Source of the DNA: CAYMKL01 sp964390805
Lineage (GTDB): Bacteria; Chloroflexota; Anaerolineae; VGOG01
Direction: 5' to 3'
Length of the DNA stretch: 64,000 bases
Assembly: GCA_964390805.1 (NCBI GenBank)
Contig: CAYMKL010000023.1
Span: 3,542-67,541 of the forward strand
The notes beneath the pieces are model-generated. The model was not told where the DNA came from. It searched no databases and worked only from the letters and a program-made list of their open reading frames with translations. Position numbers and translations under genes: made by a program. Positions 26,296-33,659 of the stretch are shown in pieces (the first letter of the stretch is position 1; every line of letters starts with the position of its first letter).

Positions 26296-26430
26296 TGGCA
26301 CTGTGAGGTATGTCGTGAATGCCGCGACTGGCGCGAGTGGCACTGTGAGGTATGTAACAAATGCACTTACGGCGTCACTATGCCCTGTGAGCACTGTGGC
26401 AATACGAAAGGGATGATGGAGTGGTTCTGA
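26296..26430 (+). other. Cysteine-rich zinc-ribbon-like fragment
   Basis: In this frame: WHCEVCRECRDWREWHCEVC, then NKCTYG, PCEHCGNTKG and MEWF before a TGA. HCEVC occurs twice because CACTGTGAGGTATGT is repeated 42 bases apart. It is in a different frame from the membrane fragment upstream. It is probably the tail of a treble-clef or zinc-ribbon protein, perhaps the real C-terminus of the disrupted gene after a frameshift. Confidence 0.4.
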
Positions 26431-26449
26431 CGACAGACCGGTGTACTTG

Positions 26450-26977
26450 TTACTCCCCTTCAGGGTCAGACGACAGGGTGATGATGAAATGACAGTGGCG
26501 GTCGCCCTTGCCCTGTCGCAGGGGATAGCGGACGGTCACCGGGTCGTCGGGCAGCAGCACCTCGAACCAGGCTCCCCACAGGGTCTCACAGGCGACGCAG
26601 GCCTGATCCACCCGCTCCAGGCGGGCCATTCTGGCACCCGCGTAGGCCGCGCAGCGGTAGATCCGCGCTTCGGCTTGGGTGGAAGTCACTGCCTGGAAAT
26701 CGGCCCGGAAGGCGCCACCCATGAGCACCTCACCATAGGTGGCAATCAGACGGGTGGCGTCGGCCAGGTCGTCAGCCCGGCGTTTGCCCAGGGCACGCAA
26801 CAGGGTGCGCATCTCGATGCGGCCAAAGGCGGCCCGCACTCTGGCGTTCAGGCGGATGCCAGCCTCCAGGCCGAATTCATCCACCGTTTTCAGAAACCAC
26901 TGGCCGTCCCAGAAGAGGGTCAGTTTGCGCAGAATGTCCACTTTGACTTCGTCGGATAGCGGGTAAAGCTCTAGCAT
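26450..26977 (-). CDS. DUF6125-like protein
   Basis: A 175-residue soluble protein. FWDGQWFLKTVDEFG near the N-terminus, a Cys pair ACVACETLWG and a C-terminal KGDRHCHF recall DUF6125 and the L-2-amino-thiazoline-4-carboxylate hydrolase-like family. No reaction can be assigned. GGAGTGAATC precedes the start on the minus strand. It is divergent from the transporter gene at 27102; the 124-base gap would hold both promoters. Confidence 0.65.
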   Translation of the reverse strand: MLELYPLSDEVKVDILRKLTLFWDGQWFLKTVDEFGLEAGIRLNARVRAAFGRIEMRTLLRALGKRRADDLADATRLIATYGEVLMGGAFRADFQAVTSTQAEARIYRCAAYAGARMARLERVDQACVACETLWGAWFEVLLPDDPVTVRYPLRQGKGDRHCHFIITLSSDPEGE

Positions 26978-27101
26978 GATTCACTCCTTTGCTGTGAGCC
27001 AGATGGTGGACGATGGCTCGTTACCTGATGATAGCATGGATGACCAGACTTTGTCAAGTCTCTGAACAACGCCGCATGTCATTCTTGCCGAGGGACATGA
27101 T

Positions 27102-27956
27102 ATGAACCTATTGCTACTACTGATTTTGGGCGCCATTTGGGGGTCTTCCTACATGTTCATCAAGGTCATCGTTGCCGAGGTGCCAACATTTACGCTGGTT
27201 GCTGGGCGTCTGACCCTATCGGTGATCATTCTGTGGGGCATTCTACGCGCTCGAGGACTCTACTTGTCCCGTACCCGACGGATGTGGCGTACCTACGCAG
27301 TGCTTGGTGTACTGGGCGCGGCCGTGCCCTACTCGCTCATCTCCTGGGGCGAGCAATACATCTCCAGTGGATTGGCGTCGCTGTTGCAGGCCACTACCCC
27401 CATCTTCACCGTCATCCTGGCCCATTTCCTCACCGACGACGAGCCAGTTACGGCGGCTAAGATCGTGGGGGTGATCATCGGTTTTGTGGGAGTAGGGGTG
27501 TTGATGCTGCCCGACTTGCGCCAGGGGTTGCAGGCCAATCTGCTGGGCCAGTTGGCCATTGTCGGTTCTTCCCTCTGCTACGCTGGAGGGGCCCTTTACA
27601 GCCGCAGTCGGTTAAGGGGACAGCCGGCGCTGGTGTCAGCAACCGGGCAACTGACGATGGGCATGGTCTACATGCTGCCTGCCAGTCTGCTGATAGACCG
27701 TCCCTTTGACCTGTCGCCGTCGCTGCCAGCGTTGGCGAGCTGGCTGGTGCTGATCATTCTGGGAACGGTAGTGGCCTATGTCATTTACTTCACCCTAATT
27801 GAGCGGAGCAGCGCCACCTTTACCACGATGGTGACGTACATCATTCCCGTCAACGGACTGATATTGGGAGCACTGGTGCTGAATGAATCACTGAATGTGA
27901 CCATGTTGGGGAGTTTGGCGCTGATCCTGCTGGGGGTGCTGCTGGTGAGAACCTAG
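27102..27956 (+). CDS. EamA/DMT-family transporter
   Basis: A 284-residue inner-membrane protein with about ten hydrophobic helices in two EamA repeats. The first begins LLLILGAIWGSSYMFIKV, typical of drug/metabolite exporters (RhaT/YdcZ relatives). The second has ALYSRSRL and ends LGSLALILLGVLLV. The substrate is unknown. The ATG lies behind GGGACATGATATG with a weak site. The next gene is 16 bases on. Confidence 0.85.
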   Translation: MNLLLLLILGAIWGSSYMFIKVIVAEVPTFTLVAGRLTLSVIILWGILRARGLYLSRTRRMWRTYAVLGVLGAAVPYSLISWGEQYISSGLASLLQATTPIFTVILAHFLTDDEPVTAAKIVGVIIGFVGVGVLMLPDLRQGLQANLLGQLAIVGSSLCYAGGALYSRSRLRGQPALVSATGQLTMGMVYMLPASLLIDRPFDLSPSLPALASWLVLIILGTVVAYVIYFTLIERSSATFTTMVTYIIPVNGLILGALVLNESLNVTMLGSLALILLGVLLVRT

Positions 27957-27972
27957 ACAAAGGGGGAGACCT

Positions 27973-28782
27973 ATGCCAGAACTGCCCGAAATCACCGTCC
28001 TGGCCCGCCAGATGAAAACGGAACTGGTGGGGAAGACACTGACCAACATTGAGGTGCTACAACCGAAGTGCCTGAATGTCCCAGAAGAGGCGTTCGTGGA
28101 CGCGCTGGCCGGCGCGCAGTTGCTCGATGTGATTCATCGCGGCAAGTGGATATTCGTCGAGACCACCCAGGGCTGGTTGTTGCTGAGTCTGGGGATGGGG
28201 GGCGAGATCCTGCTCACCACCCGCGACGCGCTGCCAGAGAAGTACCGTCTGGTCTTCGACTTCGACGACGGCGTCTGTCTGGCCGTCAACTTCTGGTGGT
28301 TCGGCTACGCCCACTTTGCGGCCGAGCTGGCCGACCACTCACCCACCGCCCGGCTTGGGCCGAACGCCCTGGACCTGACACTGGATCAGTTCCGGGAGCT
28401 GCTGCGGGGACGGCGTGGAGCCATCAAGTCCTTCCTGCTCAACCAGCGCCGCATCGCCGGCATCGGCAACGTCTACGTCCAGGACCCGCTGTTCAAGGCG
28501 AGGATCCATCCACTGCGGAAAATCAGTGCCCTGGGCAATGACGATGTCGCTGCTCTGTGGCGGGCCATCCGAGAGACGTTGCAGGAGAGCATTGACCTGG
28601 GCGGTAGCGCGTGGGAACAGGATCTGCACGGCGAAAAGGGACGCTGGGACCAGAGCTTCTTCCTGGTCGCCTACCGTGAGGGGCAGCCCTGCCCGGAGTG
28701 CGGCGCGACGGTGGCCAAGATCAAGACCGGCAGCACCAGCGGCTACGTTTGCCCGGTCTGCCAACCGCTTGACGAAGAATGA
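27973..28782 (+). CDS. mutM: Formamidopyrimidine-DNA glycosylase (Fpg/MutM family)
   Basis: A 269-residue base-excision repair enzyme removing oxidised purines. It has the N-terminal catalytic PELPE (Pro2 and Glu3 after Met removal), the Lys of HRGKWIF, the helix-two-turn-helix around AGIGNVYVQDPLFKARIHP, and a C-terminal zinc finger CPEC...CPVC. MutM and Nei cannot be split with certainty by eye, but PELPEI and the finger fit MutM. The stop overlaps the start of the Nudix gene (ATGA). Confidence 0.88.
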   Translation: MPELPEITVLARQMKTELVGKTLTNIEVLQPKCLNVPEEAFVDALAGAQLLDVIHRGKWIFVETTQGWLLLSLGMGGEILLTTRDALPEKYRLVFDFDDGVCLAVNFWWFGYAHFAAELADHSPTARLGPNALDLTLDQFRELLRGRRGAIKSFLLNQRRIAGIGNVYVQDPLFKARIHPLRKISALGNDDVAALWRAIRETLQESIDLGGSAWEQDLHGEKGRWDQSFFLVAYREGQPCPECGATVAKIKTGSTSGYVCPVCQPLDEE

Positions 28783-29420
28783 CGAACAGCGTCGCAATAG
28801 CTCTTAACATAAACCGCGTCCGCGCCGCCATGCGCGGCCCGCTGCCCGGTTTCGAGGCGCAGCTCACCATGGCTCCGCGCCCACGCCCGTTCAGTCCTCC
28901 TCCCGGCGTCAAGCCTCGTCAAGCTGGGGTGCTGCTGCTCCTGTACCCCATCCGCGACGTGCTCCATATGGTGCTGACCGTGCGCACGTCCGACCTGAAT
29001 CACCACAGCGGTCAGGTCTCGCTGCCCGGAGGTGGGTGGGAGGAAGGGGATGCTTCACTTCAGGAGACCGCGCTGCGCGAGACTCAGGAGGAGATCGGGA
29101 TCGTCACCGACGGGCTGGAGCTTCTCGGTTTCCTCACGCCCATCTATGTCCCGCCGAGCAACAACATCGTTCATCCCTTCGTCGCTCACGTGCCCCAACG
29201 CCCCGCCTTCCATCCCGATCCCAAAGAGGTGGCTGAGTTATTGCACGTGCCACTGCATCTGCTGCTGAACCCGGCGACGCGGCGCGAGGAGGACTGGATG
29301 TGGCGTTGCGAGCCTTTGCACGTGCCATTCTATGTTGTGGGTGAGCGCAAGGTGTGGGGGGCTACGGCTATCATCTTGGCGGAGTTTGTGATGCTACTAA
29401 CCCAGAGGAGCGCTGACTAA
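28779..29420 (+). CDS. Nudix hydrolase, CoA-pyrophosphatase type
   Basis: A 213-residue Nudix protein. Upstream of the Nudix box lies TVRTSDLNHHSGQVSLPGGG, the UPF0035 signature of CoA pyrophosphatases (NudL/PCD1 type). The box itself is TALRETQEEIGI, with the metal-binding REXXEE. It would split CoA or oxidised CoA to phosphopantetheine and adenosine 3',5'-bisphosphate. Translation is coupled to mutM by a 4-base overlap, so oxidised-DNA repair and nucleotide/CoA sanitation are coexpressed. Confidence 0.87.
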   Translation: MTNSVAIALNINRVRAAMRGPLPGFEAQLTMAPRPRPFSPPPGVKPRQAGVLLLLYPIRDVLHMVLTVRTSDLNHHSGQVSLPGGGWEEGDASLQETALRETQEEIGIVTDGLELLGFLTPIYVPPSNNIVHPFVAHVPQRPAFHPDPKEVAELLHVPLHLLLNPATRREEDWMWRCEPLHVPFYVVGERKVWGATAIILAEFVMLLTQRSAD

Positions 29421-29527
29421 TGCGCTTGGAGTTGGATCAGAGCCGTAAGATCGAGCAGAGTGGCCCGACCGTCCTTGCCTTTTCTGACCACGAGTACAGG
29501 GCGCTCCTTGTGCCAAATGTGGAATAA
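29420..29527 (+). other. Short coupled frame, probable gene remnant
   Basis: ATG overlaps the Nudix stop (TAATG). 35 residues: MRLELDQSRKIEQSGP, then TVLAFSDHEYRALLVPNVE. It looks like the N-terminal strand pair of a larger protein that is no longer present. The remaining 190 bases to the next gene hold no frame I can support; AT-rich GTCAAAAAGTC lies near 29641. Confidence 0.35.
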
Positions 29528-29718
29528 AAAGACGCCGGGGCCTGCTGCGCAGTAATGTGTAGCTCCAACCACGGAGTGGATACCGTGAGGGCACTACACC
29601 ACCCGGCTTCTGACAATAGTATGCTGGATTCTTGCTAGATTGTCAAAAAGTCAAAACTGCAAAACGTTCCCTTTCCCAACCTGGATGACGTTTGACGCAC
29701 AACGAAGGAGGTTCACTA

Positions 29719-30480
29719 TTGAGAATAGTTCGATTTTTGAGGAATGACCAACCGTGCTATGGGCTGATCGAGGGAGAAGCGGTCTACGAAATCGAGGGTT
29801 CCATCTTCGGCGAGTTCCGCCGGGCGGAGAAGGTGGCTGCATTGACTGAGATCAGGCTACTGGCTCCCTGTTGGCCCACCAAGATCCTGGCCGTGGGGCT
29901 CAACTATCGTGCCCACGCTGCCGAGGCCGCCCTGGTCATGCCGTCGGAGCCGCTCGTTTTCTCGAAGCCCCCATCCTCCGTCATCGGCCCCCTCGACCCC
30001 ATTGTTTATCCCGTCCTCTCACAGCAGGTGGACTACGAGGGCGAGCTGGCCGTGGTCATTGGAAAGCGGGCCAGAAACGTGCCCCCGCAGAAAGTGCACG
30101 ATTTCATCCTCGGCTACACTTGCGGCAACGACGTCACGGCCCGCGACCTGCAGCAGCGGGATGACCAGTGGACCCGGGCCAAGGGATTCGACACCTTTTG
30201 TCCCCTGGGCCCCCACATCGTCACCGACCTGGACCCCGCGCATCTGGCTATCCGGAGCCGGGTAAACGGCGAGATCCGCCAGGACGGCTCCACCGCCGAC
30301 ATGGTCTTCGGCGTGGCTGAGCTGATCGCCTATATCTCGCAGGTCATGACCCTGGAGCCTGGTGATGTGATCCTCACCGGCACGCCGTCCGGCGTGGGGC
30401 CTCTGCAACCCGGCGATGTGGTGGAGGTGGAGATCGAGGGAATCGGAACGCTGCGCAGCCCGGTGGTGAGTCAGGGGTAA
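29719..30480 (+). CDS. Fumarylacetoacetate hydrolase-family enzyme
   Basis: A 253-residue FAH-fold enzyme. Signature blocks: VGLNYRAHAAE, FSKPPSSVIGP, DYEGELAVVIGK (metal-ligand Glu/Asp), GYTCGNDVTARDLQ and ILTGTPSGVGP. Members are acylpyruvate hydrolases, oxaloacetate decarboxylases or 2-hydroxyhepta-2,4-diene-dioate isomerases. The TTG start at 29719 fits AAGGAGG seven bases upstream; a TTG at 29692 has no such site. It is convergent with the MFS gene. Confidence 0.88.
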   Translation: MRIVRFLRNDQPCYGLIEGEAVYEIEGSIFGEFRRAEKVAALTEIRLLAPCWPTKILAVGLNYRAHAAEAALVMPSEPLVFSKPPSSVIGPLDPIVYPVLSQQVDYEGELAVVIGKRARNVPPQKVHDFILGYTCGNDVTARDLQQRDDQWTRAKGFDTFCPLGPHIVTDLDPAHLAIRSRVNGEIRQDGSTADMVFGVAELIAYISQVMTLEPGDVILTGTPSGVGPLQPGDVVEVEIEGIGTLRSPVVSQG

Positions 30481-30487
30481 CCGTTCA

Positions 30488-30590
30488 CGCCCTCCCCCTC
30501 GCAGGGGGAGGGTAGGGGTGGGGGTGCAAATGCCATTTGCTGAGACCTACCCTCCCCCGGCCCCTCCCTGGGAGGGAGGGGGGAACGCTC
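30488..30590. repeat. GC-rich palindromes between convergent genes
   Basis: CCCTCCCCCTCGCAGGGGGAG and a later CCCCTCCCTGGGAGGGAGGGG form strong hairpins readable on either strand. They may terminate both the fumarylacetoacetase-family transcript and the MFS transcript, although T runs are poor. Confidence 0.5.
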
Positions 30591-31802
30591 TCACTCCCTG
30601 GGCGGCTCCTTCACCGCCACGACGATGGCCACCAGTGCGATGGCTACGCCCACCAGGTTGGCGAGGATGGGGGCCTGGAACCCGAAGTGGTCGTAGAGCA
30701 GGCCGCCGATGTAGGGTGCGGGGAAGCCAATCAGTCCGCGGAAGGCAAGAAGTCGCCCCATTTCCTCCCCTAATTTCTCCGTGGGGACGCTGTTGGCCAA
30801 GAGCGCCCGCAAGGACGGCACCCAGGTAGCGGCCGTCAGTCCAAAGAGGGCTTCCAGAGCAGCGAAGGCCACGAAGCTGGTGCTGAAGAGCCAGCCGCCG
30901 ACAACGATGATGCCCAGCATCTCCGATAGGACTAGGAAGGGTTTGGAGCCGTAGCGGTCTACCAGCCTCCCGATGGGTAGTTGGGAGGTTGCCCAGACCA
31001 ATGAGACCAGGCCGGACATCACCCCCAATTGGAAGGTGGTGAAGCCGTAGGTCTCGCTCAGCATCCCAAAGAGGATGGAGCTTCCCAGTCCCCAGACGAA
31101 GATGTCCAAAGACAGGGCCCAGTAGAGGCCCCGCAGTTCCCTGGGAGGGGCGACCATCCTGACCATCACCCCCTTCAGCTCACCGAGCGAGGTTCCCCCA
31201 TTGACCCGTCTCAGTGTCTCCTGCAGGAGCCAGAGGATGAGGAGCAGCCGCATGGCCTCCAGTCCGAAGCGCGTCACAAAGACCGGGGTGAATCCCCAGC
31301 GGTCGGTGATGAAGCCGGCCAGAGCCCCGGCGAAGACGCCCGGCACGATCCACGAGGCCATCTGCAGGCTGTAGGCTGCGCCGCGCTGGCTGGCCCGCGC
31401 CGATTCGGCGACCAGCGCATTCCTGACTGGAACAGAGACCTGAGCGGCCCCCAACAGGATTACCCCTGGCATCAGCCAGCGCCAGTCCCCCGTGATGGCC
31501 GCCAGCACGTAGAACGCCATGACCAGGAGGCCCAGGAAGCTGCCCAGAGCGAGAAGGGGCTTTCTGCCTGAACGGTCGGAGACCCAGCCGCCGATGTGCT
31601 GGAGCACGGCGGTCACGAGCCCCCTCCTCCCACCCAGGCTCTCCAGGAAGCCCAGGGTGCTCATTGGCGCCCCCAGGCTGAGGACGAAGGGCTGCCACAC
31701 GGCCTGCGTCATGCTGGAGAACAGACCGTTCAGGAAAGAGGTGACGGCGATAACCCTCAGATTCTGTCTTGTCCTGTCCTGCTCTATGCTTTCGTCTCTC
31801 AT
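30591..31802 (-). CDS. MFS transporter
   Basis: A 403-residue major facilitator with 12 predicted helices. The loop 2-3 motif is GWVSDRSGRKPLLALG and the matching loop 8-9 motif is GRLVDRYGSKP, as in drug-efflux MFS proteins. The start overlaps the stop of the AlkZ-like gene (ATGA), making it the last gene of a three-gene minus-strand operon: DUF3795, glycosylase, exporter. That context suggests handling of a DNA-damaging or toxic compound, as an inference. Confidence 0.85.
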   Translation of the reverse strand: MRDESIEQDRTRQNLRVIAVTSFLNGLFSSMTQAVWQPFVLSLGAPMSTLGFLESLGGRRGLVTAVLQHIGGWVSDRSGRKPLLALGSFLGLLVMAFYVLAAITGDWRWLMPGVILLGAAQVSVPVRNALVAESARASQRGAAYSLQMASWIVPGVFAGALAGFITDRWGFTPVFVTRFGLEAMRLLLILWLLQETLRRVNGGTSLGELKGVMVRMVAPPRELRGLYWALSLDIFVWGLGSSILFGMLSETYGFTTFQLGVMSGLVSLVWATSQLPIGRLVDRYGSKPFLVLSEMLGIIVVGGWLFSTSFVAFAALEALFGLTAATWVPSLRALLANSVPTEKLGEEMGRLLAFRGLIGFPAPYIGGLLYDHFGFQAPILANLVGVAIALVAIVVAVKEPPRE

Positions 31803-33022
31803 CTCTTAGCCAGGGTGAAGGGGTTCTTCACGTAGACTTCAGGGGGATACGGCCCTATCACGACCTCGGCATCTTCGCCGTTGAGGAACCGGCTCAGCCC
31901 CTTGGCCTCGGTCATTAGTACCTCGCGCTCAACATCTTGCCACAGAAGCAGCTCAGTGGCATCCTCCCGCTTGCGCCACACACCCACCACCCTCCCATTG
32001 ATCCAGACAGTGGCGAAGGCGTTTCCTGACCGGTCGAAGACCTGGTTATGGTGCTCTGGGTCCAGAAAGCGGCGGCGATCCCGATAGCCCATGATGTAGG
32101 GATCGAGGCTGGGCAGCAAGTTGATGCTCGGTTCCACCCCAGGCTGGGTCTCGAGCAGCCGCTGATGGTCCGCCTTCAGCATCAAGTAGCCCCCGCCCAG
32201 GCCCTCGATCTCGATCTCTGCGAGATCGTCATCCAGGGTGGACAGGGCCTTCCTCGTCTCCCCTTTGCTGAAGCCGCTCCACCAAGCGACGTCCTCCAGG
32301 GTGGCCGGGCCCAGGGCGGCGAGGTACCACCGCACCAGGCGAGCCTGTGCCTCTCCTGGCGTCAGGGCTTCCAAATCCACGTCGGGCAGCCAGACAGCCA
32401 GGGGAGCATACTCGTGCAGGGTGCTGCGCCAACTGCCGCGAGGCTTGGCCCTCACCAGCAGCCCCAGGATGCACATCGCCGGCACGATCCTCGAACCCAG
32501 GCTGAACTCGCCCGCGTAGGGCCTGTCCTGGTCATACTTGACCTTGATCTTGAGCTCGGGTACCAGTTTGCCAATCTCCGACACTGTGGAAGGGCCTCTG
32601 TCCGCCAGAATCTCTACGATCCGCTGATGCAGCCGCTCCAGCACCTCCGCTTCTTCCCCCTCTTCGCACAGCCCGGCCTGCACCAGCAACCTGCGCGCCT
32701 GGCTCGGGAAGCGTCTCTGCACCTGCTTCTTCGTGGCCTGGAAGAAGACGGACAGCTTGTCTGAGGGGACGATGAACAGCGTGTTGCGCATGGACGTTAC
32801 TCTGACCAGCTTTCTGATCTCGTACAGCTCCGCGTCGAGTTGCTGGCGGCTGAAGCCTTCGATCCTGCTCCAGAGGGAGAGATAGGGCGTGAGGGCGGCC
32901 GTGGCGTGCAGGGCGCAGATGTCCTCCACGACCTGCACGACGTCGTCGCCCTTTGTCCCCGGCGCAAGGTGCTGCTTGCGCAGCAGAAACTGGTTGACCT
33001 GCGTGGCGTTCACGATCATCAT
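31799..33022 (-). CDS. AlkZ/YcaQ-like winged-helix DNA glycosylase family protein
   Basis: A 407-residue member of the HTH_42 (winged helix DNA-binding) family that includes AlkZ and YcaQ interstrand-crosslink glycosylases. Recognisable blocks are ALHATAALTPYLSLWSRI, the winged-helix segment with TVSEIGKLVP, and a C-terminal LPSLDPYIMGYRDR and WINGRVVGVWR. The QxQ/QxD catalytic motif of proven glycosylases is not obvious at the expected place, so activity is uncertain. The start ATG at 33022 overlaps the upstream DUF3795 stop. Confidence 0.75.
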   Translation of the reverse strand: MMIVNATQVNQFLLRKQHLAPGTKGDDVVQVVEDICALHATAALTPYLSLWSRIEGFSRQQLDAELYEIRKLVRVTSMRNTLFIVPSDKLSVFFQATKKQVQRRFPSQARRLLVQAGLCEEGEEAEVLERLHQRIVEILADRGPSTVSEIGKLVPELKIKVKYDQDRPYAGEFSLGSRIVPAMCILGLLVRAKPRGSWRSTLHEYAPLAVWLPDVDLEALTPGEAQARLVRWYLAALGPATLEDVAWWSGFSKGETRKALSTLDDDLAEIEIEGLGGGYLMLKADHQRLLETQPGVEPSINLLPSLDPYIMGYRDRRRFLDPEHHNQVFDRSGNAFATVWINGRVVGVWRKREDATELLLWQDVEREVLMTEAKGLSRFLNGEDAEVVIGPYPPEVYVKNPFTLAKR

Positions 33023-33426
33023 CCGTAGACCTGCCCGTACTTGGCTCCGCACTCCCTGTGCAACTGCAGCCACCTTTTGCGTCTACACTGATCCGCCCAG
33101 TACGCCTCCTGCTCGTCCAGCCACACCTCTGCGCCGATGCGCCGTATCCGCCGCAGGTTCTCCAGCACGGGCAGGTGGGTGCGCCAAATGGGGTCGTAGG
33201 CGAACTGGATGATGCGCGTGCAGGGGAAATCGTCGCATCCAGCGCAGCTTTCCAGCCCCCGCTTGGCGACGCAGCGATAGATGTCGCAGGCGTGATGATG
33301 AGGTCCCGCTGCGCACTGACCGCAGTCGCAGCCGCAGCCGTGGCAGACGCTGTCCAGAACGAGGTCGCTGCAAACGCCGCAGTAGAGGCCGCACGGGGCG
33401 GAGAGGTTCTTTCGATTGTCTGGCAT
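33019..33426 (-). CDS. DUF3795 protein, copy 1 of 5
   Basis: A 135-residue Cys-rich protein. LSAPCGLYCGVCSD, CHGCGCDCGQC, ACDIYRCV and CAGCDDFPC give at least twelve Cys in short pairs, as in DUF3795, probably binding Zn or an Fe-S cluster. A charged C-terminal helix follows. ATTAAGGAGCACCAG precedes the ATG at 33426; the frame runs further upstream through the retroelement-like region but that part has no start signal. First gene of the operon with the AlkZ-like and MFS genes. Confidence 0.8.
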   Translation of the reverse strand: MPDNRKNLSAPCGLYCGVCSDLVLDSVCHGCGCDCGQCAAGPHHHACDIYRCVAKRGLESCAGCDDFPCTRIIQFAYDPIWRTHLPVLENLRRIRRIGAEVWLDEQEAYWADQCRRKRWLQLHRECGAKYGQVYG

Positions 33427-33503
33427 CTGGTGCTCCTTAATCGTTCTTGATCGGCTGGCCAGCAGTATGAAACCGAATCCCAGTGGATCCAAGACTGCTC
33501 CAA

Positions 33504-33626
33504 GGGGATTGTCAAATCCCCGCCTTTGGCATGGATCTGGCGATCCATGCCGAGCACAATTGGGTCTGCTGAATCTGGAGGATTGATCGAATCCAAGATA
33601 TTCTCGGTCACATTCGGTCAATCCTC
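33504..33626. other. Three consecutive hairpins downstream of the NACHT-FGE gene
   Basis: GGGGATT-GTCA-AATCCCC (33504-33521), GGCATGGATC-TGGC-GATCCATGCC (33528-33551), and GAGGATTGATCG (33578-33589) pairing with CGGTCAATCCTC (33615-33626, one mismatch). The first two have perfect stems and 4-base loops. No T run follows, so they are not simple terminators. Confidence 0.6.
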
Positions 33627-33659
33627 TCAATTCGCCGTCATATCCCCAGACCCCCCGCT

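Noticed and set aside
33427..33659. Template repeat or reverse transcriptase of a DGR next to the NACHT-FGE gene
   Set aside because: The gap contains only hairpins; no near-copy of the C-terminal region and no RT motif (such as YMDD-like boxes) was found in the window.
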